NCBI GenBank assembly: GCA_965116235.1
Contig: OZ220496.1
Coordinates: 310,001-374,000 of the forward strand
DNA length: 64,000 nucleotides
Origin: MPNP01 sp965116235
GTDB lineage: Bacteria > Pseudomonadota > Alphaproteobacteria > Rhodobacterales > Rhodobacteraceae
Direction: 5' to 3'
Under the pieces are notes generated by a model. The model had not been told where the DNA came from, searched no databases, and worked only from the letters and a program-made list of their open reading frames with translations. The position numbers were made by a program, and so were the translations under genes. Shown here in pieces: positions 45,342-54,961 of this stretch; positions within the stretch are counted from its first letter, which is position 1, and every line of letters starts with the position of its first letter.

Positions 45342-46515
45342 GGGAGTCTATGTTGTGGGCGGATAACATGCAATCGACATGCGGTAAAATCTTGGTGATA
45401 CCCTTGGCTTTGGGGGCAAATTCATGCCAGCGAAGGAGCGGGTTAAGCCAGATCAGCTTGAGAGCGCTCAGCCTCAACCGTCTGATTTCCACTTCAAGAA
45501 GGTCGAGGTTGCCTCCTTCCAGCCCGTCGGTAATCAGCAGCACGATTGTTCCCTGTCCCATTACACGTCGCGACCACTCATAGTTGAAGGTTTTCAGACA
45601 TTCGCCAATGCGCGTTCCCCCTTCCCAGTCGTTTGCTTCCTTGCCAGCCGCGTCGATGGCCAGATCAACATCGCTCAGCGTCAGGCTTTTGGTTATGTTG
45701 GTCAACTGGGTGCCAAAAGTGAACGAGTGGACCTTGGCCCAGCCCAGACCCTTCTTGTTGGCAACGGTGTGGAGAAAATGCAGGAGCATTCTCGAATAGT
45801 TCGACATGCTTCCGGAGATGTCGCACAGGGCGACCAGGTTCGGATATCGCATTTTGGGCTTGCGATAATGGAGGGAGCGGAACTCTCCTCCTCGTCGGCT
45901 TGCTCTTTGCATCGTTGTGCGCCAGTCCGCAATCGTCCCCCTCGGATGCGGCTTTGATCGCCTCGTTGTCAGCGGCTTGACGGGTAATGTCAACTGGGCA
46001 ATCGCAAGTTTGGCCGCGGCAACTTCCTCCGGCGTCATCTGGTCAAAATCCATCGACTTGAGCTTGTCGACTGAAGACGTCGTCCCCCTGGCATGAATCT
46101 CAATCTCTTCGCCGGGCCCCTTATCGTTCGGATTGTTCCATCGGTTCTGGGAAATGTCTCCTAGCAATGCACTTGCCGCCCTTCGCATTCCGGCTTTCGG
46201 TGTCGGCTCTTCAGCCACTCCCCTGAGACTCGGCAGCATCATCGACATCATGTGATCATGGTAGCGCGGATCCTTCCAGAACAGGCGAAAAATTTCACCA
46301 AAAACAACCATGTGCTCCGGCTTGGTTACAAAGCTCGCATGCAGGATCCAGTACAAATCCTTTTTGGTGCCGAAACCGGCTGTTTCCAGGGCCTTGACGG
46401 CCTTGGCAATCTGGCCAGTACCAACAGGTATTCCCGAATAGCGCAAGGCACGGGCAAAATGTGCAAGGTTTTCGAGTATCCTGCCTTGGTGACTCGTGTC
46501 AACAACCCTGATCAT
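45268..46515 (-). CDS. coxE: VWA-domain protein, CoxE-like
   Basis: A 415-residue CoxE homologue. The von Willebrand A metal-site motif is LCDISGSMSNYS (DxSxS) near residue 235, with TDGLEGG later. CoxE works with the MoxR ATPase CoxD in maturing the molybdenum active site. It starts seven bases after the coxD stop on the same strand and lies ahead of the xdhC-like gene. Confidence 0.9.
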   Translation of the reverse strand: MIRVVDTSHQGRILENLAHFARALRYSGIPVGTGQIAKAVKALETAGFGTKKDLYWILHASFVTKPEHMVVFGEIFRLFWKDPRYHDHMMSMMLPSLRGVAEEPTPKAGMRRAASALLGDISQNRWNNPNDKGPGEEIEIHARGTTSSVDKLKSMDFDQMTPEEVAAAKLAIAQLTLPVKPLTTRRSKPHPRGTIADWRTTMQRASRRGGEFRSLHYRKPKMRYPNLVALCDISGSMSNYSRMLLHFLHTVANKKGLGWAKVHSFTFGTQLTNITKSLTLSDVDLAIDAAGKEANDWEGGTRIGECLKTFNYEWSRRVMGQGTIVLLITDGLEGGNLDLLEVEIRRLRLSALKLIWLNPLLRWHEFAPKAKGITKILPHVDCMLSAHNIDSLADLARAIGIPNDDGNKARLLQAM

Positions 46516-46522
46516 GAAGACG

Positions 46523-47467
46523 TCATGCCTTCGACTCAGACGCTTGCAACTGTTGCTGTCTCAGCCTTTCCTTCACCCCGTCAAGAATTTTGTTGCTTTC
46601 AGAACCCTCAATCCTGGCAATGTCGTCCTGAAACTTCAGCAACGCTCCGAGAGTGTCGGCAATCACGCCGGGGGACAACTCGACCGTATCCAAGGCCAGC
46701 AGGCATCTGGCCCAATCTATGGCTTCGGCAACTCCAGGCTTTTTGAATAGATCCTCTTCCCTCAAGGACTGAACAAAAGCGACAATTTCCTGCGTGAACC
46801 GTTCACTTGCTTCGGGGATTTTCACTCTCAGGATTTCGAGTTCCCGGTCAAAATCCGGATAATTGACCCAATGATAAAAGCACCGGCGTTTGAGGGCATC
46901 GTGAACTTCTCGTGTTCGGTTGGAAGTCAGCACGACGACCGGCGGGTTTGTGGCTTTCACGGGCCCCAGTTCTGGAATGGTGATCTGAAAGTCCGACAGG
47001 ATCTCCAAAAGGAAGGCCTCAAAAGGCTCATCGGTCCGGTCAATCTCGTCGATCAGCAGAATGGGCGGGCCCTGTGCATCATCGGCCAGAGCGTTCAACA
47101 GGGGGCGGGCTATCAGGTATTCCTTGGAAAACAATTCCCTTTGCAGCTGCTGCCGATCAATTTGACCGCTGGCCTCGGCGGTCCGGATTGCCACAAGCTG
47201 GGCTGGAAAGTTCCACTCGTAAACGGCGGAACTGGTATCAAGCCCCTCATAACACTGCAATCGAATCACGTTGCGGCCAAGGGCTTCAGCAATGGCCAAT
47301 GCGATTTCCGTCTTGCCGACTCCGGCCTCCCCTTCAAGAAACAGGGGGCGGTTGAGTTTCAGGGACAAAAAGAGTGACGTGGCCAAGGGGCGACCGCAGA
47401 TATAGCCTACATCTCTCAGTCTTTCCTGCAGATTGTCGACGGAGTTGATAGAACCAGACAATACCAT
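46523..47467 (-). CDS. coxD: MoxR-family AAA+ ATPase, CoxD-like
   Basis: A 314-residue AAA+ ATPase with Walker A EGEAGVGKTEIA (about residue 44), Walker B PPILLIDEIDR and sensor 1 VVLTSNRTREVHDALKRR. CoxD/MoxR proteins remodel the apo-enzyme during cofactor activation together with the VWA partner. It is the first gene of the minus-strand cluster coxD-coxE-xdhC-like-moeA-like-coxS-coxL-coxM. Confidence 0.92.
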   Translation of the reverse strand: MVLSGSINSVDNLQERLRDVGYICGRPLATSLFLSLKLNRPLFLEGEAGVGKTEIALAIAEALGRNVIRLQCYEGLDTSSAVYEWNFPAQLVAIRTAEASGQIDRQQLQRELFSKEYLIARPLLNALADDAQGPPILLIDEIDRTDEPFEAFLLEILSDFQITIPELGPVKATNPPVVVLTSNRTREVHDALKRRCFYHWVNYPDFDRELEILRVKIPEASERFTQEIVAFVQSLREEDLFKKPGVAEAIDWARCLLALDTVELSPGVIADTLGALLKFQDDIARIEGSESNKILDGVKERLRQQQLQASESKA

Positions 47468-47625
47468 GATCTCCTTATATTCAACGTTTTCAGAAACATA
47501 TACAGATAACCGAGCACAAAAGGGAATTCGGTTTTGGCCGTATTCGTGTGCGGGTCGAATTGTCGCGGGTTCGATCGCCGGAACAAGCCGTCGCCTGACC
47601 CCATAATAACAACTCTGGATACAAC

Positions 47626-48645
47626 TTGCTCACAAGCACCCAACTCAAAACCATGCTCTACGCAGCAGCGGGCGGGGCAGTATTTTACCTTCTCAAGTTT
47701 CCGATCCCACTCCTTTTAGGCCCCATGACGGGTTGTCTCGTTGCGGCTTTGGCCGGTTTCAAAATGGCCGGTCTTGGCAAGATCAGTATCATCATGCGGG
47801 CGACCCTTGGCGTCACTGTCGGCAGTACAATCACCTCCGAGGTCCTGACCGAGATGAATCAGCAATTGGCTTCGCTGGCAATTGTTCCCTTCTTTCTGAT
47901 TGTGATCTGCAGTTTGGGATACCTTTACTTTCGCTTGCTCGGTTACGACAAGTACACTTCTTATTATGGCTCCATGCCCGGGGGACTGGTAGACATGATC
48001 ATTTTCGGAGATGCGGCCGGGGCCAATGTTCGAGCACTGTCTCTCATTCATGCCACTCGGATTATTCTCATCTTCATTCTGGTACCGTTCATTATCGCGA
48101 TCATATGGCAGATTGACCTGACAAGGCCTCCGGGTCTGCACTTCTACGAAGTTCCCTGGACTCAGTTGCTATTGATGGCGTTGGCCGGATTTGCCGGCTG
48201 GAAAGTGGCCGAATTCCTCAAAATTACCGGTGGCACGATAATCGGTCCAATGATCTTCACGGCAGCCTTGACACTTACGGGGATGATTACCTTCCGGCCC
48301 CCGGTGGAATTTATCTGGCTGGCCCAGTACTTTATCGGAATTGGCGTCGGTATCCGATACAGCGGAGTTACATATTCGGAAATCCGAAACTACATCTTCG
48401 CCGCCTTGGGGTATTGTTGCGTTATCGGTTCGGTCAGCATTGCTCTTGCCTTGGCGATCGTCGGCCTGATGGGCACCAACCCGCTCGACACGTTGCTGGC
48501 CTACCTGCCGGGTGGTCAGGCCGAGATGGCCATGGTGGCCATAATCACGGATTCAAATGTGGCCTTTGTGATTTCTCATCACATCCTGCGTCTGGTTCTT
48601 ATCCTTCTCCTGTCCCATTGGATCGCACAAAAGCTGCTGAAATAA
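47626..48645 (+). CDS. AbrB-family membrane protein
   Basis: A 339-residue polytopic membrane protein of the AbrB (putative ammonia monooxygenase/transporter) family. Two internal AbrB-type halves are seen, each with a glycine motif: SMPGGLVDMIIFGDAAGANV near residue 115 and YLPGGQAEMAMVAIITDSNV near residue 290. It starts at TTG 47626 or ATG 47653. It is divergent from coxD, with about 160 bases between. The transported compound is unknown. Confidence 0.85.
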   Translation: MLTSTQLKTMLYAAAGGAVFYLLKFPIPLLLGPMTGCLVAALAGFKMAGLGKISIIMRATLGVTVGSTITSEVLTEMNQQLASLAIVPFFLIVICSLGYLYFRLLGYDKYTSYYGSMPGGLVDMIIFGDAAGANVRALSLIHATRIILIFILVPFIIAIIWQIDLTRPPGLHFYEVPWTQLLLMALAGFAGWKVAEFLKITGGTIIGPMIFTAALTLTGMITFRPPVEFIWLAQYFIGIGVGIRYSGVTYSEIRNYIFAALGYCCVIGSVSIALALAIVGLMGTNPLDTLLAYLPGGQAEMAMVAIITDSNVAFVISHHILRLVLILLLSHWIAQKLLK

Positions 48646-49122
48646 CTAAAGAATAGCCAATCTCTCATTATTGAACTACATTATTATCCACTTTACGTTC
48701 GAAGAAACGTTAACGCATAACAAATGGCCGACTTATTTATACCTTGGTTGACCAGTTCGATTGTACCGTAGTACAGTTATTCGTAGTACTTATCAATGCT
48801 CGAAACCTTGCTGCTCTAGAACTTCATGTTCCATGCTATATCATGTCGTGTGAAGTACGCGTCCCTGCCGTTAAATCAAGCAATGGCCGTCAAATTCGAC
48901 AAATGACAACCCACTAAAAAGTTAGGGGCTGGAGTAGCTAAGAACTCTGCGGAGTTCTATAATGGCTATGATGTACATCCGAAAAAGTCGCCTGACACCG
49001 CGTCAGCAAGGACGCTTAATTGAACATTTTGTAGCGGGGAGTACGGCTCGGGCCGCGGCGGCGATTGTTGGCGTCCAGCCGAAGACCGCGATCCGCTTTT
49101 TCATGGGCCTGCGCCCTGCCTG

Positions 49123-50610
49123 TTAGTCACAAGTCTTGTCCGGACGCAGTTTCTGGTGCCGCGGTTCGGGCGGCCGTCGCTCCAGCACGCCCATGCGATA
49201 CAGGCGTTCATAGACATCGGCCTGAGCCGCCAGCTGGGCCTGGCCGCGCCACATGTATGTGGGTCCCGCGGGTCGTTCGTGCGATTGAGATAGCCGCCGA
49301 GGATGGCCAGGATCACCAGGGCTCCGCCCAGGGTGTAGGGGTTCAAGGTCAGCTAACGGTCTTGGGCGAAGTCGGCGGGCGCGGTGATCTCGGTATCGTC
49401 CAGGACGATGCCGGCCGGGAGTTCGGGTGTATCGCGTCCGAGGCGAGCGAGAGTGAACAGGCGCCAGGCGATGACGGCCTTGATGGTGAGGCTGCGTTCC
49501 AGCCTCTGGCCCTCGTGGTGGTTGAGGAACTCGGCTCGGCAACCGGTCTTGAAGATGCGATGCCATTCCTCGATGCGCCAACGCAGGCGATACTGATCCA
49601 GGACCCGTTGGGCATCCTGGGGCGTGGCGACGCTCTGGCTGGTCAGCAGGGTCCAGCCGAGCGGGGGCGTGCCTTCGGGCGGGGTCTCCTCGAGGGCACT
49701 GAGGATGGTCATGGGGACCGGCGGGGCGTGGCGGTCTGCGTGGTCGCGGGGTGGCGGGATCCGGACGGACCGGTAGCGCAGGGTCAGGGTGGCCGACCGG
49801 GCGGGGCGTACGGGTCGGGCCTTCTGGGTGCGGGTGGCGTTGCGGGCCGACTGGTGCGTGATCGTCAGGGTCACGGACCCGGCCGGCGGTTCGGCGGCCA
49901 GCTGTTCGAAGAGCCTGGCCTCATGGGGGCCCATGGCTCGGTTGACCTTGGCCCGGACGACCAGGTCGACATGGCGGAGCCGCACGCTCAGCCGCCCCCG
50001 TGGGGGCATCATACTCGATTCGGGTCAGACCCAGCGGGATGCCGGTGTCGGCATCGACAGCCAGGGAACTGTGCATGTGCAGACCCCGGGTTCCGGTCCG
50101 GCCGGCATTGCGACCGATCAGACCGAGGTTGCGGCACTTCGGGTGCGTGGCGAAGTTGAGGTCGGTGCCGTCCTGGATCAGCACCACGGTCCGGGCTCCG
50201 GCCAGACGCCGGATGGTGCGCTGGCGATGCGGCTCCAGAATGTTGTCGGGGGTCACGTCCGAGGACGCGGGCTGCTGGATCAGCCGGTAGTAGCCGGTCA
50301 CCCGGGCCGTCTGTCCCTGCGCGGCGGCGGGAAAGGAGGCGGCGGGATCCGAGGCCATGACGGCGGCACAGGTCACCAGACGCCGGCTCAGACGCCGGTC
50401 GCCCAGCGGGGCATCGCCGAATTCGTTGGCGGCCCAATGGGTTCCGTCCAGCCCCTCGGCGGGACCCAGAGGGACCGGGGCCGCCGGCGCCACGCCCAGA
50501 ACCCGCCGCCAGTCGCGCCGCAACGGACGCATCCAAATCGTCTTGACCGACCGGCGGGGAGCGTCCGGACCGGCAAAGCGTCCCCGTCCGGTCGTTTCGC
50601 CCACGCACTC
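49123..50610 (-). pseudogene. Tn5-like transposase part of the fusion, degraded
   Basis: Downstream of the nonsense codon the frame reads WAANEFGDAPLGDRRLSRRL, the Tn5-type N-terminal domain, then ARTVVLIQDGTDLNFATHP with the first catalytic Asp. A frameshift near 50010 and an apparent internal deletion remove the region of the second Asp. The rest continues as YRLRWRIEEWHRIFKTGCRA with the catalytic Glu. A TAG near 49353 and another frameshift break the C-terminus (NPYTLGGALVILAILGGYL). Confidence 0.78.
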
Positions 50611-51372
50611 TCAGCCCGCCGCGGCAAAGACCGTGCCCGCATGATGTGTCGGATCGACAAAGGTCTCCACCAGCAGCGGACGAAACCCATAACCCGCCTC
50701 AATATCGTCGGCCAGACGCCGGAGAGCCGCACTCAGCACCCAAGAGCCCAGATGACGACAGCGGACCATCGGGCGGATCAGAAACCGGCTCAGGCCGATC
50801 ACCGTCCGGTTCAGGGCCGCCGCGCGCGTCGGGTCGCCCCAGCCGATCCACCGGTCGCGGGCGGCCAGCCGCAAGGCCGGGGCGGCAAAGCCCAGGGCCC
50901 CCAGCACCCCATGGTCCGAGTGGATCAGATACCGTTGCTGCACACCCGCATGAATGACCGCCCCGCAGGGATGCTCGCGGCGCATCAGTTCCGTCCACAC
51001 GCGCCGGTCGGCTTCCGTGGCCACCGGACACACACGCAGGTTCGTCAGATCCGACACCTCCGCCGGAACCGCTACCGGATCCGGCACGGCCACCCCCAGA
51101 CCGCGCGGCGGATGACCGCCCCCGTGCGACCGGGCCGCCGGCAAGGTCAGATGCCCGGCTGTCTCCTGCACGGTCAGCACGGCCAGACAGCTGGCGAGGC
51201 GCAGACGCCCCCGCCCGTCGCGCAGATCGAACGCCTCGCACACCCGACGAGCCACCGCATGACGACTGCGGGCCGGCTCCCGGGCCAGCGCCTGCACGCG
51301 AGGCCAGTGAGCCGGAGACAGCAAGGTCGAACGAAGGGGTTCCATCAGAGACATGAAACCCAAGGGAATCAT
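50611..51372 (-). pseudogene. DUF4338 (DruA-like) domain, N-terminal part of a broken transposase fusion
   Basis: A 253-residue frame with the DUF4338 signature seen in the Druantia protein DruA and in IS-borne relatives: RVWTELMRREHPCGAVIHAG, YLIHSDHGVLGALGFAAPAL, DRWIGWGDPTRAAALN and RPLLVETFVDPTHHAGTVF. It stops at AAAG-TGA. The next codons are in the same frame and read ECVGETTGRGRF, the expected continuation, where a Trp codon should stand in place of the TGA. This is therefore the front part of one large DUF4338-transposase protein cut by a nonsense change, not a defence gene in its own right. Confidence 0.78.
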
Positions 51373-52000
51373 CCTTCATGACCATGTCAAGAAAGAAGAT
51401 GTGACTTACCGGCAGCCTGCGCCAGCTGGTTGCCAGCAAGTTGCCGAGTTATCGCTTGTGTGGCGAGATGGAGGCGGAGGACAGTTCTTTTGGGGGTGTC
51501 CGCAAGGGCCAACGGGGCCGCGGGGCCGGTGGCAAGATCGCCGTATTTGGGCTGCTGAAGCGGGGCGGCAAGGTGTATACGGCCATCATTCCTAACGTCC
51601 GCACCGAGACGCTCGTGCCCATCATTGAAGAGAAGGTGGAGCCCGACAGCCTTGTCTATACCGACACATTCAAGGCTTATAACGCCCGGGATGTCTCCGC
51701 CTTTCATCACCGTCGTATCAACCACTCCAAACTCTTTGCTGAGGACCGCAATCACATCAACGGAATTGAAAATTTCTGGAACCAGGCCAAGCGGATCCTG
51801 CGCAAATACAACGGGATCAAACCCGACCATTTTTATTTGTATTAAGCCTGTACGGAGGCACTACTTTGGATTGGTTAGGACTAATTCTATCAACCTGAAT
51901 TCAGTTCGAAGAGTATCCCCAGACTAAGTACAAAGACTCAGCTTCAAGATGGTATTGCGTAACGGTGATCAACCAAACTAATTTGATTTCTGATGGAACC

Positions 52001-52762
52001 TCAAGACATTGGAGGCTTAAAGTACTTTTTCACTTTTCGCGAGATTTTTCGCCTCAGTTGTCGTGGAAACTTAAACTCTCCTTTGGCCGCTTCAGCTTCA
52101 CAGTCCTCAAGGATCGATACCACATCGCACAAAATCATCCCTTTGGTAAGGCTCGGAAGCAATTCTTTCAGTGCAGGCCAGTGGCAGTCGTACATTTTAG
52201 ATCCGCTACCGCACGGGCAATCATGAAGCCGTCCTTGAAAGCCGTGTTGGAGTAGATCAGACACAAATTTCAGTGCCTGGATCTTGCTTTTCAGATTGAA
52301 CCTGTCGATGTAGAAGGATGCAATCCCTGATCCTCCATGCTCGCGCTCACCAAAGGGGTGAAAGCCGTTCCGCTCCCAGAAGCAGTAGCCATAGCAATAG
52401 GGAATAACGAGGTTGGTTACAAACCCTCGTAAGCAAGGCTCTCGGTCAAAAATCAATCGCTCCTCAACGGGAACTGCAAGACATAGCTTTCCGTTCTTGT
52501 GGATATGTTCGTAATCATCTCTGATTCTGCCACCAGTTTCAAACACACAAGGCAGTTCCTTCGGATATTTTGAGGGGATTATAAGATCGATTTCGAAGAT
52601 ATCTGCTATTGTTTCGCGATCATTTGCCGATGCTTCAAACGTTAACACTCCAGACACAACAAGACTGTCCGTCTCTTGCCGAAGGCGTGTGAGATCCCTG
52701 TATTTGAATTGTAAATCAGCAATTTCAATCCTGAGATACTCCCACACTCTCAAGGTCTCCAA
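52001..52762 (-). CDS. CBASS E2-like conjugating protein with a SEC-C motif
   Basis: A 253-residue E2-like protein. The catalytic Cys is in HIHKNGKLCLAVPVEE, the E2 active-site context of bacterial ubiquitin-like systems (type II-short CBASS lacks the E1 and JAB parts). A zinc-binding SEC-C motif CPCGSGSKMYDCHW is near residue 195, unusual beside an E2 fold. Overlaps the CD-NTase stop by 13 bases. In type II-short CBASS the E2 attaches the CD-NTase C-terminus to a target and primes it for signalling. No CBASS E1 lies nearby. Confidence 0.8.
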   Translation of the reverse strand: METLRVWEYLRIEIADLQFKYRDLTRLRQETDSLVVSGVLTFEASANDRETIADIFEIDLIIPSKYPKELPCVFETGGRIRDDYEHIHKNGKLCLAVPVEERLIFDREPCLRGFVTNLVIPYCYGYCFWERNGFHPFGEREHGGSGIASFYIDRFNLKSKIQALKFVSDLLQHGFQGRLHDCPCGSGSKMYDCHWPALKELLPSLTKGMILCDVVSILEDCEAEAAKGEFKFPRQLRRKISRKVKKYFKPPMS

Positions 52763-53943
52763 GGTCGAGCGGCTTTGTTAATGTGCACCCGTACAGGACT
52801 AGCGACACCCTCTGTAGGTTTTATCAGAGCAAGATGATCAGCTGTTGCAGAAACTCCTAAAACTGTAGCAAGTCGTCTTTTTACCGTCTCAGGTCTATTT
52901 TCAGACAGAATGTCTATTAGATCTTCCTTTAGCTTTTTGATCCATTCAAAAAATGCCTGAGCTCGAGCATGGTTATCCTCGTGCCAACGATCGGCGAAAT
53001 TTTCTTCCGGGTTCACCGGATTACCAATGTACCATTTACCCTGCTTTAACTGGATGAGTTGCAGGTTTGCAATCGTGGGTTCGGTTGGAAGATTCCTAAC
53101 AAGTCCAGCATATCCATTCAGCTTCGTCGCGATTGCCTTCAGCGCCGAATATACATCGTGTTCGTCCTGATACAAATGTGCCGCCAATGTTGTCACGATC
53201 ATCGAGATCGGTGCATAGTCGGTATTATTTCCGTTTTTGAATACCATATCCCGGTGTCGCTTCATGATCTGGATTGCCTGCTGTAGAGGCGTACGAACCA
53301 GTTGGTCGGGCACATCATCCACCCGGCTAAAAATTCCTTTCGATTCTGCGTGAATTGCACGTTTTTTTTCTTCTACCACTTGTTGGAAAGACTTCCGGTT
53401 AACTTTGTCGAACCATTCGCCATATCCTTTCGGGTTGCTTGCTGACCAACTGTAAATTGTTCCATGCCGATTTGTGATTGCGATGGATTTGTCGGATTCG
53501 GATCGTGGGTCTGAGACCGAAGGGAGTACATCGAGATGAAATCCGATACCGTCCTGTTCTGCATACAGGAGAGTCCAACATCTCTTTCCCTCCTTATCAA
53601 GCTTCTTACGATAAAAAGAGTGTTCCCTCAGACGGTCACCTACAACCCTTTTTATAGTACTCGCGTTCGTTGATTTCTTGGTTGTTGGCAACTCACATAC
53701 AAGGTCAATGTCATAATCCACCTCGTTGCCTCCCTTTATTGGCCTAACGACAGTTCCAAGTCGGAATGATCCTTGCGGGTAAATGTCAGGCATACCAACA
53801 CAAACCCCATATTCGCTCTTCTCAAGCCAACTTCCAACCGCCACGTAATGGTCGACCGCCTGCTGGTATTTGCTTGGTGCTATGTCTATTTCTTCCGCAA
53901 TTTTTTCGAGAAAAATTTTGTACCCGCGTTTTTCAATTGTCAT
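52750..53943 (-). CDS. CBASS CD-NTase (cyclic oligonucleotide synthase)
   Basis: A 397-residue cGAS/DncV-like nucleotidyltransferase. The active site is visible as IYPQGSFRLGTVV (G-S motif), NEVDYDIDLVCEL (two metal-binding Asp) and GFHLDVLPSV (third Asp). On sensing phage it makes a cyclic di- or oligonucleotide that activates CapV. ATG 53943 is used because it overlaps the capV end by 11 bases and starts the conserved region; 53955 is the alternative. The C-terminal tail is the expected site of conjugation by the E2. The nucleotide product cannot be told from sequence. Confidence 0.9.
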   Translation of the reverse strand: MTIEKRGYKIFLEKIAEEIDIAPSKYQQAVDHYVAVGSWLEKSEYGVCVGMPDIYPQGSFRLGTVVRPIKGGNEVDYDIDLVCELPTTKKSTNASTIKRVVGDRLREHSFYRKKLDKEGKRCWTLLYAEQDGIGFHLDVLPSVSDPRSESDKSIAITNRHGTIYSWSASNPKGYGEWFDKVNRKSFQQVVEEKKRAIHAESKGIFSRVDDVPDQLVRTPLQQAIQIMKRHRDMVFKNGNNTDYAPISMIVTTLAAHLYQDEHDVYSALKAIATKLNGYAGLVRNLPTEPTIANLQLIQLKQGKWYIGNPVNPEENFADRWHEDNHARAQAFFEWIKKLKEDLIDILSENRPETVKRRLATVLGVSATADHLALIKPTEGVASPVRVHINKAARPWRP

Positions 53944-54961
53944 AGCTATCCTCATTCAGTTGGTAAAAAGGAATAAATTTCTCAGCAGGCTTGTCGAAGA
54001 ATATCGGTTTTAAGATCGGAAATTGTTCTCTGCCCTTGTTGTGTCCAAGCCCCTTGAGTTGCTGAATTTTTTTAGTATCATCCATTGGGTATGAGTTATA
54101 TGGCACGGTTTGATCGATTCGGTGCAGAGCTTGGTGTTCGTGGGTATGTCCTGTCAACAGCTTAGCGGTCCCCAAAGCGCCTTGCGATTGGCCATCCATG
54201 AACAACTTGATTGCTTTCTCCCGGAGTGTCATGATTCCTGCCCATTTCGGGATCGTGTATGCCTCTTCTAAACATCCGATGCTCAATATGTTCAAGCTGT
54301 CGCGAGGCCAACCTAGCACAGCGATAGCTTCGACTACAGCAATGACAATTGGGTTGTTTGCCCAGACTCCCCCATCGTGTAATCCCACGTCGTGTTGAGT
54401 GATGTGTTGCTGAAAGTAGGTTGGGGCTGCCGCTGTTGCCAACGCAACGTCTACTGCTGAGGACTTATAATCTGTCCGGAACCTCTCATGATGAGCAGTC
54501 TTGTAGATGTAAACGGATTTTGCATCTGAATTCCATGCAGGAATGACCAAACGTCTGTTTGCATGACCAATGCACCGGCTACCAAGGACTCCATCGTTCT
54601 CAAGAACCCCTCGTAAAACTTCTAGGTCATACTTGTTTCTGCAGCACCATCGAATTCCGCGCAGTATTTTGTTCAGGTAATTCTTGATTGTTCCTTGGTC
54701 TTGGCCAAAGATAGATGGCCCCTTGGTTTGGTAGAGTTTCAGTATCTCCTCCGCGCTTTGTCCAAGAGCTAAGGCAATCGCAATTATTCCACCCGTTGAT
54801 GTACCAGCAATCAGGTCGAAATAATATCCAATCGGATGATCAGAACCAAGATCCTGCTCAAATTTTGCCAACAAGGCTGCAGGAAAAGTGCCACGAATCC
54901 CACCCCCGTCAATACACAGAATGCGGCGCTTCTTTTGTTTTGGCGATTTGTCATCAACCAT
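53933..54961 (-). CDS. capV: CBASS effector CapV, patatin-like phospholipase
   Basis: A 342-residue patatin phospholipase. The oxyanion loop CIDGGGIRGTF, the nucleophile elbow AGTSTGGI with the catalytic Ser, and DGGVWANNP with the catalytic Asp are all intact. Cyclic nucleotide binding turns it on to degrade the inner membrane and kill the infected cell. ATG 54961 follows GGAGAAG by nine bases. It is the first gene of the three-gene operon. Confidence 0.92.
   Translation of the reverse strand: MVDDKSPKQKKRRILCIDGGGIRGTFPAALLAKFEQDLGSDHPIGYYFDLIAGTSTGGIIAIALALGQSAEEILKLYQTKGPSIFGQDQGTIKNYLNKILRGIRWCCRNKYDLEVLRGVLENDGVLGSRCIGHANRRLVIPAWNSDAKSVYIYKTAHHERFRTDYKSSAVDVALATAAAPTYFQQHITQHDVGLHDGGVWANNPIVIAVVEAIAVLGWPRDSLNILSIGCLEEAYTIPKWAGIMTLREKAIKLFMDGQSQGALGTAKLLTGHTHEHQALHRIDQTVPYNSYPMDDTKKIQQLKGLGHNKGREQFPILKPIFFDKPAEKFIPFYQLNEDSYDN

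Larger units (their letters stand above)
49116..51415 (-). mobile_element. Tn5/IS50-like IS4-family element with a DUF4338 module
   Basis: Ends CTGCCTGTTAGTCACA (left) and CTGCCGGTAAGTCACA (right, inverted) match at 14 of 16 and closely resemble the Tn5 outer end. CCTGCGCC is duplicated at 49108-49115 and 51416-51423 (eight bases, nine if the edge G is shared). Its base composition is strongly G+C-rich. The coding part is degraded, so it is no longer autonomous. Confidence 0.8.
48925..51845. mobile_element. IS1595-type element remnant, split by a Tn5-like IS
   Basis: The left end GGGGCTGGAGTAGC at 48925 is followed by a perfect 7-bp hairpin (48941-48958) and the transposase start. The transposase is broken by the insertion at 49116-51415. 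Its 3' end stops early (FYLY) at about 51845 and no matching right end is seen, so the right terminus is lost. Confidence 0.75.
48962..51845 (+). pseudogene. IS1595 (IS1016-like) transposase, interrupted
   Basis: The 5' part (48962-49115) reads MAMMYIRKSRLTPRQQGRLI...VAGSTARAAAAIVGV, the N-terminus of IS1016-type transposases. The 3' part (51416-51845) reads LRQLVASKLPSYRLCGEMEA, SFGGVRKGQRGRG, then YTDTFKAYNA and NHINGIENFWNQAKR, the ISXO2-like DDE domain. Removing the inserted element and one target copy joins RFFMGLR to QLVASKL in frame. The C-terminal 20 or so residues are missing. Confidence 0.85.

Noticed and set aside
50611..51372. Druantia defence system (DruA)
   Set aside because: The DUF4338 domain is part of an IS-borne transposase fusion with IS ends and target duplication; no other Druantia gene is present.
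49789..51381. 530-codon open frame on the plus strand
   Set aside because: Shadow of the G+C-rich DUF4338-transposase sequence on the other strand; low-complexity Arg/Gly/Pro translation.
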